DNA of 64,000 nucleotides from Heloderma charlesbogerti (taxonomy: Eukaryota > Chordata > Lepidosauria > Squamata > Helodermatidae), in contig JANEZZ010000464.1 of NCBI GenBank assembly GCA_026122225.1, positions 538,501-602,500 of the forward strand, in the 5' to 3' direction. Positions 22,754 through 32,944 of this stretch are shown piece after piece; position 1 is the first letter of the stretch; every line of letters starts with the position of its first letter. The notes under the pieces are model-generated. The model was not told the DNA's origin, did no database searches, and saw nothing but the letters and a program-made list of their open reading frames with translations. The position numbers were made by a program, and so were the translations under genes.

Positions 22754-23085
22754 ACATAAGAACATAAGAGCCCTGCTGGATCAGACCAAGGGTCCATCTA
22801 GTCCAGCATTCTGTTCTCACAGTGGCCAACCAGCTGTTGACCGGGAACCCACAAGCAGAGCATGAATGCAACAGCACCCTCCTGCCCATGTTCCCCAGCA
22901 GCTGGTGTATATAGGCATCCTGCCTCTGGTACTGGAGATAGCACATAGCTATCAGGACTAGTAGCCACTGATAGCCTTTTCCTCCAGGAATTCGTCTAAC
23001 CCCCTTTTAAAGCCATCCAACTTGGTGGCCATCACTACATCCTGTGGCAGTGAATTCCATAGCTTAATTATGTGCTGTTCCAGAA
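22754..23085 (-). mobile_element. CR1-superfamily LINE, 3' fragment
   Basis: Starts AGAACATAAGAGCCCTGCTG and continues through CCATCTAGTCCAGCATTCTG to CCCTTTTAAAGCCATCCAAC and GAATTCCATAGCTTAATTAT, the complement of the LINE end seen at 60490-61216. Confidence 0.82.
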
Positions 23086-23796
23086 ACTGTCAGAAGACAC
23101 ACACAGCCCTCTCTTCACCAAGGAGAAAAGAGGGGGGGACCTAACTTCTTGGCAGGAAAGAGAGTGCCTCACAGCAAAGAAGAAAAGTCTTATCGGAAAG
23201 AAAGTATGAAATGTACAGGATGGCCACTGAGCATTGCCTGCTGGGTGTTAGTAGCAAAAAACACTGCCCTTCACTATATATGTATGCAGCTACGTGAACC
23301 AACTCTAACTTCATAATGGTTGCCAACTCCTCTACTAAATGCATACACATATGCTACTAGACACTGGAAATGGTTCTGTGAAAAGTTCACGCACAACTGC
23401 TCGCCGCTCTCTTTCGCGAAAATCCACTGCAGGCAGCATTTGAGGTGTCGCTGGACTCCAACTCCCAACAGCCCTGCCAACATGGGCAATGGTCAGGGAT
23501 GATGGGAGTTGTAGTCCAACACCACCGGGAGCGTCATGGGTTCCCCACTCCTGGCTCTGCAGGAGAACCAGGCATTGGCTAACGCAGATGGGGTAAGTCA
23601 ACTTGGCAAGTCAACAACAAATCTCATCATCCCTGAGCACTGGCAATCCCTGAGCATTGGAGGGCACCGGTCTTGGGGGAGGCTGGTGTTAGCTGGTGTC
23701 ACCCATGTTATGTGCAGGGTACAGGACACATGGAAGGAAGGCACATTCACGGGAAGCAGATGAACCTAGAGCAGGTAGTCAGACAGTCCAACCGTG

Positions 23797-23945
23797 GAGG
23801 CTGGTGGTGCCGATTTCAGTGGGGCTGCGATTCCATTCTGAGTTTTAATCAGGAGCAGCCAGAACTCTAAAGGAGCTGTCCAAGGTGCTGACCCCCATCC
23901 CACAAATAGGTTCAGCACCTCGGAAAGCTCCTTTAGCGCCTCCGT
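23797..23945. repeat. foldback MITE, CTAAAGGAGCT family
   Basis: GGAGGCTGGTGGTGCCGATT on the left, then ACTCTAAAGGAGCTGTCCAA pairing with CGGAAAGCTCCTTTAGCGCC. The right arm is shortened. Confidence 0.65.
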
Positions 23946-24164
23946 TGCAGGACACCTGGGAGCAAAGCAAGGGAAGGAGAGGAACCTACAGCAGGTAGAC
24001 AGACATTCCAAGTACCCCAGTAGGCCAGGGACTGTCCATTACCTTTTGGTCCCTGTCCCTAATAAATCCCTCTCCGTATTTGGTCCCAGTTTTGGGCTTG
24101 GGGTGATGCCTTGCCAATCAGTGTGTGTGGGTAGAGTTATTGTCAGTCTCCAGTCTTTTGCTCT

Positions 24165-24332
24165 CTCCCTGTGTTTGGCATGCTCATGGTCCCAGGTTTA
24201 ATCCCCAGCATTTCCAAGTAGGGCTGGAAAAGACCCCTGCTTGAAACCCTCGACAGCCTCTGCCTTTCAGAGCAGACTATGCTCAGATAGACAAATGAAT
24301 AGTCTGACTCAGTATAAGGTGTATTCCTCATT
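24165..24332 (+). mobile_element. tRNA-derived SINE, second family, 5' degraded
   Basis: GGTCCCAGGTTTAATCCCCA, TAGGGCTGGAAAAGACCCCT, GACAGCCTCTGCC and GTCTGACTCAGTATAAGGTG follow the family order. A second, head-bearing copy lies at about 24385-24533 (CATAGCTTAGTGACAGAACA, TTTGCATGCAGATGGTCCC). Confidence 0.72.
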
Positions 24333-24738
24333 AAATCAGCCCTTTACTTAAAAGCATGGGGACTATAATCTTACTATATATTTACAAGGGCCATAGCTTA
24401 GTGACAGAACAAATGCTTTGCATGCAGATGGTCCCGCGTTCAGGATCTCTGAAACACTGGAGAATTGCCAAGGTCAGTGTAGTAGACAATACTAAACAAG
24501 GTGGTCTGGCTTGGAGTAAGGCAGCTTCCCAGCATTCCTTTTATTTCCAAAGTTCAGAGGTGAGTGTTATTCCTTATACAGCCAAAATGGCACCATGCAT
24601 ACACGAGAGGGAGGTGTCAGCAGGCTAGCAGGGACCCCAAGGTTGCAGATGCACAAAACAATCTTTAGGAGAAAAAAAAAATCCTAAGGAGAGACTCCCC
24701 CAAATAGTTCAGTGAAGTCTGAGTGTGTCCAATAGCCA

Positions 24739-25415
24739 CAGAACGCTAACCATCACTCCATCTTGTGGCAGTGAGTTCCATAGTTCGACATGTGCTACAT
24801 GAAGAAGTCAGTGCCGGTTCTAGGTTTTGGAGGGCCCTTGGGCAAGACACCCCTCCATGGGCCCCCTCCTTTGGTGAACCTGCCTTCTCACCACCATGAT
24901 CACCAGCTGCTCTTGCCCTTCCTCATCCTCTTCCTCATAATCACTGCCACTTGTTTGGTTGACAGGCAGAGAGCCAGGGAGCAAATATGCAACGGCATCT
25001 CCTGCTCCTCCTCCTCACCACCAACATTGTCTGGGCCAGAGCGAGAGGCAGGGGAACATGCAGGCTGCCACTGTGAAGAGAAGGAGCAACTCCAAATGGC
25101 TCTTGTCAGTGGACCCCTGCTGAGGTGTGGGCCCTTGACAGGTGCCCGACCATGCCTACCCTCGATGCCGGCCCTGAATGAAACACATCCTTTTATCTTC
25201 CCTGGCATTTGGCATTTAGTATTATGAGAGAGGTTTTCTCCCGATCCACTTTCTCCACTCTATGTGTAATTTTGTATACCTCTATCATTCCCATCACTGC
25301 CACCTTACTCATCTTTTTTCTATGCTAAAAAGACCCAAACATTGTAACCTTTCCTCATGGGGAGTTGCTCCAGCTGGCTCCTCGATCATTTTGGGTTGCC
25401 TTTTTTTGCACCTTC
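24739..25415 (-). mobile_element. CR1-superfamily LINE fragment split by a DNA-transposon-like repeat
   Basis: Left part GCCATCACTCCATCTTGTGG-like with AGTTCCATAGTT; right part resumes TTTTATC, GTATTATGAGAGAGG, TTTTGTATACCTCTATCATT and ends near GATCATTTTGGGTTGCC. The interrupting repeat occupies 24809-25181. Confidence 0.68.
24809..25181 (+). mobile_element. DNA-transposon-like repeat with CAGTGCCGG / CCGGCCCTG ends
   Basis: The unit runs from CAGTGCCGGTTCTAGGTTTT to GATGCCGGCCCTG and interrupts a minus-oriented CR1-like LINE fragment (24739-24808 and 25182-25415). Shared blocks (GGAGGGCCC, CACCAGCTGCTCTTGC, TCTGGGCCAGAGC, CCCTTGACAGGTGCCC) recur at 15398-15732, and in reverse at 25892-26085 and 50741-51060. 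Clear 8-bp duplications were not recovered. Confidence 0.6.
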
Positions 25416-25891
25416 CTGGGTGGGTTATTATTATTATTATTTCAATTTAACACAGCTACCCCTTCTACAAAAGTGCTGTGGAACCATGCCTTAGAAGAGT
25501 GTGTGTTTACGTGTTTGCATGTAACCGAGTTCTGTTCCATTTTAAAACTAATGAAATTCAAGCAGGCAGAGTCCAGGCTACCCTGAAGGCCTTTTGACTT
25601 GCCATTCTTAGTTGCCAGGTCAACAGAGCCAATTTATTCATAGCGCTGTGTTTCCTCATTCTTTTCCTCTTTCAGGCCGCCTCAAACAAACAAGGCATTT
25701 GAACAGTGCACGGAGATTGCTAAATGTTGCCTCGGGTTCTCCTTGTTCACTGGGCCTGTCAGGACAACAGCACCAAAAAGAAAAAGGAAGAAAAATACTC
25801 TGGGCGAGATGAATTATTAGGGGGTTTCTGTTGTGTTGCACCAAGTCAAGAGGTGGCTGGCTCTGCCAAGGCTTTTGTGCATCTTCTTCAG

Positions 25892-26085
25892 GGCCAGCGT
25901 CAAAAGGTAGGCCTGATCGGGCACCTGTCGTGGGCCCACACCCCAACAGGGGCCCACTGACAATGGCTCCCTTGCCTCTTCTCCTCCTCTCCACCATTGC
26001 AACCTGCCTCTTCCCCTGCCTCTCACTCTGGCCCAGAGAACAGTGGTGGTGAGGAGGAGGCGCAGGAGGAGCAGACGGATCTGTG
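25892..26085 (-). mobile_element. CAGTGCCGG-family repeat, truncated, minus orientation
   Basis: CAGGGCCAGCGTCAAAAGGT followed by GGGCACCTGTCGTGGGCCCA and CTCTGGCCCAGAG is the complement of the right half of 24809-25181. It stops near 26085. Confidence 0.5.
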
Positions 26086-26713
26086 GGAATGAGTAAGTTA
26101 AATGAGTATATACTCCTGCCGTTGGATATGTGGCTAGCCCAGGGGTGGCCCTCCAGATGTTTTGGCCCACAACTCTCATCAGCCTTAGCCAATACAGCCA
26201 ACGATGAGGTATCGAGAAGTAGGCCAAAACATCTGGAAGGCCTCAAGTAGCCCACCACTGGGCCAGACTAAAGAACATTTTATTTGCTCCCATCCTAGGC
26301 TGGAACCACCTTGACTTCTCTTATTCTCCACTGCAGTATTTCAGTCCTAGCCTTGCATCTTCACCATGACATCTAACCTTGAGAGTGAAATATTCCAGCA
26401 ACACGATTCACCGTTTTCCCCCCTCAATCCTTTTCAGCACTGATATATTGATTTTTATTTCATTTTTAAGAGAGGGAGAGGAGCGATAAAAAAAGAACAA
26501 AATCATGGAGATCCCCATCTGCATTGACAAGCAGCATGCCCGCTGCAGATGGCCATTGCAAAGAGATGGATGTCGCTACATCCCAGCGCCTTTCCTAATC
26601 TCTTCGCGTGACTGGAATCCATTCCTCCTCCCGTGGCAGCAGCTGAGAGCTTGACTGTTGGCTCTTGGTTTCTCAGCCACTTAGAGCAAGATAGCACTGG
26701 GAAAACAGAGGGT

Positions 26714-26870
26714 ATAGAATCACTGAGTTGGGAGGGACCTTAGAGGTCATCTAGTCCAACCCTTTGGTTCAATGCAATATCTGCAATGCAGGATGCTGTA
26801 TTTATAGGATCCCTGACAGGTGACCATCCAGTCTCTGCTTAATTTCCACCAGCAATAGTGCCACTATGAG
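26714..26870 (-). mobile_element. CR1-type LINE or SINE tail
   Basis: ATAGAATCACTGAGTTGGGA through GGTCATCTAGTCCAACC to TGACCATCCAGTCTCTGCT is the complement of the CR1 end. No reverse-transcriptase remnant is visible. Confidence 0.7.
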
Positions 26871-27052
26871 CAGACCAACATTCACAGCTCTGGGGTGCCA
26901 GCGTCCTTATCCCCCATGTGCAGTCTCCCATCCCCAGCACTCCACTCCTTCCACCAGTACTCCTATGCCCAGCACTCACCTTCTTGTGCTCTACTTGTTT
27001 CCCACTGCCAACAATCCCCTCCATGTTCCACTCTCCCCCTCCAGCCAGTTAC

Positions 27053-27079
27053 CTCTCTCTCTCTCTCTCTCTCTCTTTC
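27053..27079. repeat. (CT)n microsatellite
   Basis: CT run ending in CTTTCTTTC. Confidence 0.9.
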
Positions 27080-27296
27080 TTTCAACTTTTAAAACAGGCC
27101 AAGGGTGCTGCAGAGGAAGCTGCAGTCACACCCGGAATCTTCATTTGTCCAGGTGGCCTCTAGGTGGCCATGTGGGGAAATCAGCCAGAGGCACACTGGG
27201 GAAAGCAACCAGCTATGGGGGCAGCTTTCCCTGCAGCGTGCTCAGCCTGTTTCTAAAGTTAAAAGGAGAAAGAGAAAAGAGAAAGAACCATACTGC

Positions 27297-27826
27297 TGTC
27301 AAGGGCTCCTTGGAGGCCTCCCTCAGTCTAATCCAGTAGCCAAGTCCAGACACAGACAAAGGGATTCCTTTCAAAGCTTTATTCTTCTTTTACCACCTAA
27401 CAACTATACCGTTTGCAACTAGATCTGAGCAGCAGAGTACCTATGCCCTACGTTGGAACAGTTGGTCCCCGTTTGAAAGGGAATCACTGGCAGACCCCTG
27501 AACTTAAGGGCTAGGGAGAGTCCCTCCCCTTTTCCCTTGGATCCTCTGGGCACAGCCGTTGTTTGCACACCAAGCAGGCACTACGCCTCCTTTCCGCGCC
27601 CTCCATCTGGCGCCGCTCTCTGCGTCGGCGTCGTGCATCCACCAAGTCTGCTTCCCGCACTCCATCACTCCCTGGACTGCTATCTAAGCTAGGAATGCCG
27701 GTGGGAGGAATCTCCGCCAGCTGTTGGCCCTGGGAAAGAGGAGCGCGCTCCCCTCCCAGGAGCGACTGCTCTTCCTCAGAATCAGAACTACTCTGGGATT
27801 CTATGGGCTCAGCGTCCACCCTGACA
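27297..27826 (-). mobile_element. solo LTR (530 bp), minus orientation
   Basis: Read on the minus strand it runs TGTCAGGGTGGACGCTGAGC to CCTTGACA, with a perfect 5-bp duplication ACTGC (27292-27296, 27827-27831). It has the same length as 36751-37280 and the same open frame on the minus strand at 27511-27819. The copies look closely related, suggesting recent amplification. Confidence 0.9.
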
Positions 27827-27839
27827 ACTGCTGCCTAAC

Positions 27840-28665
27840 ATGGTGGGATGAGAGACATCACCAGGGTGGCCTAATGGGGAGAGAAAAAGCAAAGGAAAAG
27901 AGTGGGGAGGGAGGGAGGGAGGGAGGGAGACTGCAAGAAAGCACTGGGGAGGGGAAAGAGCACCTAGAGGAGGAAAGAGAGAAAGTACAGGGAGGAGCAA
28001 AACTGGGAGGGAGTGCCAGGGAGTGTGGGGGTCTGAGAGCAGCTTGCCCAGGCCCCCCTCAACTTTGGCAGGATCACCACTGTAAATACCAGAAACAGAA
28101 GGAATGGTTATAATGTGTATGTGAGAAGTGTTTTTCCTTCAAGTAACCAGAAGAGTCTAGCAATGAGGGAGGGGCACGTGCCCTCCCTTGCCCTTCCTTG
28201 CCCCCTCATGGCACCTCCATAGCAGTGGTCTTCACTATTTTCAAGTGAGAGCCACTTTGGCAGAACAATATTCAGCTAGACTTCTTGCCTGACCGCAACG
28301 TCTGTCTCCCCCCGCCTGTCACGTCTGTTTCCTCCCCACGTCTGTCTCCTCCCCACTCACTACATCTGCCTCCCACCTGTACACCACGTCTGTCTCCCTC
28401 CTCCCCCCAGCCGCCATGTCTGTCTCCCCCCACCCCGTCCCTTCTGCATTGCTGCCGCCTGCTCTGAAGGGCAGCTGAGCTCTCTGAAGAGCCACATCAG
28501 CCGGAAAAGTGGCCGGCGCAGCTCTTCAGAGAGGTGGCCACACCTAAACGCCTGGCTCTGAGGGGTCCTTCCTCAGAGCCAGGCATTGTGGGAGGACAGG
28601 TTTCCCTGGAGATCGCCTGTACCACCAAGTAGGTGTCAAATTGGGGAGAGAGGGCAGGGCAGAGA
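27840..28665. other. low-complexity purine and pyrimidine tracts, no gene
   Basis: (GGGA)n at 27907-27931 within a purine-rich stretch, then a pyrimidine-rich imperfect repeat of CGTCTGTCTCCTCCCC type at 28300-28440. No recognisable domain in any frame. Confidence 0.6.
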
Positions 28666-28674
28666 CACAGCTGC

Positions 28675-29298
28675 TGTCAGGATTCCCTTAGCCCCCACTT
28701 CACGTCAACGCCCAAGCATACACAGACCAGAGGCATCAGTCTACAGCTTTTAATCCATTCCTTCATAGGGTCATACAGATGCAGATTCTCAGAGACTCTC
28801 CATCTAAAAAGGAATGCCTTCAGGGGACTCAAATGGAATTTACAAGAGTTGCCCGCCATTTGAAGAGGGAGGTGGTCTGGCTAAGGGGGGGGAGGCCCCT
28901 CTCTTCTTGTGAGGCCTCTAAGCGCAGCTTTTCACTCAAGGCCAATTGGGTAGACTGTCTAAGTTCCGCCCCTGCCTTCTCTCTCTTTGCTCTGCATCTA
29001 CGCCTGGCATCTGTTAGGTCAACCTCCTGTTCACTGCCTCTCACAGGGTGGGGGGATGAGGAGGGACCCTCAAGCTCAGCCATCTGTACATTTGTAACCT
29101 GGGAAGCCAGCCTACTCATATCTGGACTAGCCTGGGAAAACACCTCCGCCATGGCTCCTTCAGAATGAACTGCTATCCCACTTGCTGCACTCAGAAACAC
29201 CCCTGACAGCCATGGTGGCAGGTCCTCCTGTCTTGGGGGGCGGTGCATGGGCACAATTCAACAGGGGCATTCAAGTCCTGCAGTGAAGACACCCTCTA
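28675..29298 (-). mobile_element. probable solo LTR, diverged subfamily, minus orientation
   Basis: A perfect 5-bp repeat GCTGC (28670-28674, 29299-29303) flanks a segment that on the minus strand starts TAGAGGGTGTC (first dinucleotide mutated from TG) and ends CCTGACA. The minus-strand open frame 28829-29254 contains DLTDARRRCRAKREKAGAE, which parallels the basic block of the other LTRs. Confidence 0.62.
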
Positions 29299-29849
29299 GC
29301 TGCCACAGCTACCCTGTGACATAGAAGGGATATAATAGAAACTTTCCACCACACCACAAATAAAAGAATGTTTATAGAAATGAATGTTCAGGAGGGCGAC
29401 GGGAATGAGCAACCAGCTTGTGCCATGAAAACAGTCCTTTCCCCAGGCAGTTTTCAAAAGATGGATAAGTGGTAAAGAACCTTGTCTAGTGTTTAGGCAG
29501 AAAGCGAGCCCCCAACGCTCAAGTCCGATAAATCAGTTTTGCCTCCGTTCGCTCTTCCCTCCTGAAACAGCAGCTGGGAGCGGAGGAACACACACATATT
29601 ATGAGTGAATTACATTTTACTAAAACTGCGTTTCCATGAGTTGCCCCTGGGAATATCCCCTCCCACCCTCTCCTCTCACCCCCAGGACTCCAGGGCTTGC
29701 TTTGAGAGCCTCATACTGTGAGGCTGTGGCCTAGTCTACTCAGATGCCTCAGACTGTGTGCCTCCAGGTGTCAGCACCCCTTTTGGACCCAAAGGGAATA
29801 CAGGGGTGCAAAGAGTGCTTAAGAGAGAGAGGGAGCCAACTCTCTCTTT

Positions 29850-30218
29850 AAGAACATAAGAAGAGCCCTGCTGGATCAGGCCAAGGTCCATTTAGTCCAG
29901 CATTCTGTTCACACAGTGGGAAACCCATAAGCAGGACATGAGTGCAACAGCACCCTACTGCCCATGTTCCCCAGCAACCAGTGTACCTAGGCATCCTGCC
30001 TCTGATACTGGAGGTGGCACAGAGCCATCAGGACTAGTAACCATGGATAGCCTTCTCCTCCAGGAATTTGTCAACCCCCCTTTTAAAGCCATCCAAAGTG
30101 GTGGCCATCGCTATGTCTTGTGGTAGTGAATTCCATAGTTTGACTCTGCGCTGGGTGAAGAGAGGCTTCCTTTTATCCAAACTGAATCTCCCAGCCATCA
30201 GCGTCACGGGATGACTCT
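29850..30218 (-). mobile_element. CR1-superfamily LINE, 3' fragment
   Basis: AGAACATAAGAAGAGCCCTG through CCCTTTTAAAGCCATCCAAA to CAGCGTCACGGGATGA. The minus strand still reads VKLWNSLPQDIAMATTLDGF, the ORF2 tail. Confidence 0.85.
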
Positions 30219-30559
30219 TCGACAAGTGTGACAACAAATTATTTAATGACACTCATTCCCTCTATTTCCAGTCTTCATGGGGAGAGTGCCATTGCGTCTG
30301 CAGCCAAAATGGCACCACCCGTGTACAAGAGGGAGGAATCAGCAGACGCAGTATGCACAAGTACACAAAAACTTCAAGGGAAAAACCCCTAGGAGGGAAT
30401 ATATGCCCCAAATGGCCCATAACCTGCAGGACCCCATAATTCCTGATCTCCTTGAAGTCTCCAGGCCTCCATCTCCTTACCCACCAATTTCTACCCTGGC
30501 TCCATCTCCTGGCTCTGTTCAGGGAAGGGACAAATATTACTGAGATCCAAAATTTCAAC

Positions 30560-30880
30560 CCCTAAGTTGCGGGAGGGGAAGTTTCTCTGAGATGGCATCC
30601 CAACTGTGGAACTACCTGGCCTGGAAGATCCAGCTGGTCCCCACCCTAGGAAGTTTTCATGGCTGTCTTAAGGCCTTTCACATTTAGCTCATTATTTTCT
30701 TGTTGTTGGATTGTTTATTTGCTGCTTCTGTCTTCTTTTCAACTATGTGATTTGATTCTGTTATATGGATGACTTGTTTTAATTTCTTTCTCATTTTCCA
30801 TGGACCGCTTTGGGTGTTGTATAGCAGAAAGGGCTAGGATCTAAATCCAGTCCCAAATCAATAAATGACCCAGTTAACAT
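30560..30880 (+). mobile_element. probable L2-like LINE 3' end
   Basis: CCAACTGTGGAACTACCTGG, then TTTTCATGGCTGTCTTAAGG and an AT-rich UTR ending ACCGCTTTGGGTGTTGTATA and ATAAATGA. Identification is by layout only. Confidence 0.4.
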
Positions 30881-31879
30881 TGCCACCTTAGGTCTCATCT
30901 TCCCCTTTGCCACCTCAGAGTCGATTCATGCTTTGGGCCAATCCATGCAGGAGTTGACACAGCCCAGGGTCTTGTTTAAAAATGTTGTTGTTTTATCCCT
31001 GTTCCACCCCATTAACACACCAGCAAACTATGGCCCAGAGGGGAGCCATGCTGCTGTGCTAATGGTGCATGTGAAGGAGCTGGAGCATTGATAAACACAC
31101 GCACAGATACAGACACTCACACTCTCTAAATGAAATGTGGAATCTTGCCTGTCATTTAAACCAGCTCCAGAAATGAATTGATGGACAGTGGTGCAGCTAG
31201 GTAATTTTAGACCCTGGACTTAGTAGTCTTAGGTGGGGGTGAAGGTTTGAGGCCTAGAGGCCTGGAGGTTTTTGTGGGGAGGGAGTATCCCTGAGAGGAG
31301 TGGTTTCATTTCCCTGGTTAGGTTTCGGTTTCATTTCCCCAGTTAAGTTTCACTTCAGGTTTGAAACAGTACTTTTGGTTTTGAGGGAGGAGGGTATAAA
31401 AAGAGAGTGAGAGAGCCAGTAACCCTAACCAAACAACAACCTGTAAGCAAAAGCTACAAGGAAGGAAGGAGGGAAGGAAGGGTGTATTCTGAGCATGTGC
31501 AGTTTCACATTTAAAACTCACATACGTCATGGCACCATAATGATTAGAGGAATAAAAAGGAGATTGCTTCTGCTGCCCTGATGTGCAGATGACTTTAAAA
31601 GCGATTCTATCAATGGTTACCAGTCACGATGGCCACGTGTAACATCCCGGGTCAAAGGCAGCAGGAGCACCAGTTGCTGGGAAACAACAGCGAGAAGGAA
31701 GTGTTGGTCTCTTGCTTGTGGGCTTCCCAGAAGCATCTGAACATGAGGATGTAAGGAGAGTCCTACTCCAGCATCCTGGACAGTGGCCAATAAGGTTGCT
31801 ACTTATACATCACTCAAAAAGCGGACGAAAGAGGATTTGCTTAAAATGTGCATATATACACCTGGTTCATCCTCCTGCC
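30881..31879. other. no gene recognised
   Basis: Non-coding, with a duplicated GGTTTCATTTCCC block (31303-31345) and a GGAAGGAAGGA run near 31460. No domain in any frame. Confidence 0.5.
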
Positions 31880-32159
31880 AAGAACCTACCTGAATACTAT
31901 GCTCATCATCTAAGGCCTGCCTCCGCATGTCTCCTCTGAGGGAGGCTCGGAAGGCAGCAACAAGGGAGAGGGCCTTCTCGGTGGTGGGCCCCCAATTCCA
32001 GAAAGAGCTCCCCGCTGAGGCCCACATGGCACCAACATTGTTATCTTTCTGGAGCCAGGTGAAGACTTTCCTCTACTCCCAGGCACTTGGCACCATAAGG
32101 TTTTTAATCAGGTCCTGGAACTTCTGATTGTTGTTCAGATTGTTTAGATATAGATGTGC

Positions 32160-32199
<40 letters not shown>

Positions 32200-32345
32200 A
32201 TGTGCTGTCTGTTTATATGTTTGTACATAAACAGTTTTTATATGATGTACAATATTGTATTTTTAAGGTTCTTCATCTTTGCAAACTGCCCAGAGAGCTT
32301 TGGCTATTGGGCGGTATAGAAACGTAATAAATGAAATGAAAATGA
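31880..32345 (+). mobile_element. L2-like LINE 3' end, interrupted by a (GT)n run
   Basis: The frame reads REARKAATRERAFSVVGPQF and FLYSQALG, the C-terminal style of L2-type ORF2, followed by the 3' UTR and CCCAGAGAGCTTTGGCTATT then GTAATAAATGA. That tail also ends the repeats at 2600-2790 (minus), 14140-14492 and 45604-45950 (minus). Confidence 0.7.
32161..32203. repeat. (GT)n microsatellite inside an L2-like 3' end
   Basis: GT run splits the LINE tail between GATGTGCCTC and GCTGTCTG. Confidence 0.93.
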
Positions 32346-32394
32346 AATATACTAATTTATATGCCTAGATGTAAATTTAGTTCTCCTGACTTCT

Positions 32395-32517
32395 GACTTT
32401 GAGGGTGAGTCCCCTTCAGATTCAATGGCCAGTCCACTTGGCCTTCGTAACATGGGATGGAAGGTGGGGGCCATCTTGTCCTTCGCCTCAGGCAGCAAAA
32501 TGTCTTGTGTAGGCCCT
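32395..32517 (+). mobile_element. hAT-like MITE, CAGGGC family, 3' fragment
   Basis: Only the right half is present: GGGGGCCATCTTGTCCTTCG, then CCTCAGGCAGCAAAATGTCT and GTAGGCCCTG. The left terminus is missing. A further right-end fragment in minus orientation lies at about 50637-50700. Confidence 0.55.
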
Positions 32518-32541
32518 GCCCAAAGCCCCAAGTGTTCATGG

Positions 32542-32542
<1 letters not shown>

Positions 32543-32580
<38 letters not shown>

Positions 32581-32590
32581 ATTAATATTC
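32543..32590. repeat. (ATT)n microsatellite
   Basis: About 14 ATT units ending in ATTAATATT. Confidence 0.93.
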
Positions 32591-32944
32591 CTAGACCTCC
32601 CCTAGCCAAAGCTCTCTGGGCGGTCTACAAAGGTTAAAAACCATGAAAAATACAGGGGGCCATTTTCTTCCAGGAGGGAAACAGCGAGAAGCTGGGGAGG
32701 GGGGAGGGGGGAGGGAGAGAAAAGTGAGGGAACAGACAGTGCCAGCTTGCAAATTCATTGTAATTGAAGAGGAACGAGTGGTTTGGGATGATCGGAATTT
32801 GGGAACAAATAAATTGAAGCCTTTGTTTAATCTGAGGCGATTTAGATGAGAAATGAATAGGCCGGTGTTGCCTCCAGTGAAATTTCAATAAACCCTAGTA
32901 CTGATTTCTAAAAAAAAAAAAAAAAAGATCATTCTGTCATTTTT

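Noticed and set aside
24809..25181. Exact 8-bp target duplication for this repeat
   Set aside because: GAAGAAGT and AATGAAAC do not match, and shifting the ends gives only about 6 of 8. The insertion is supported by the split LINE instead.
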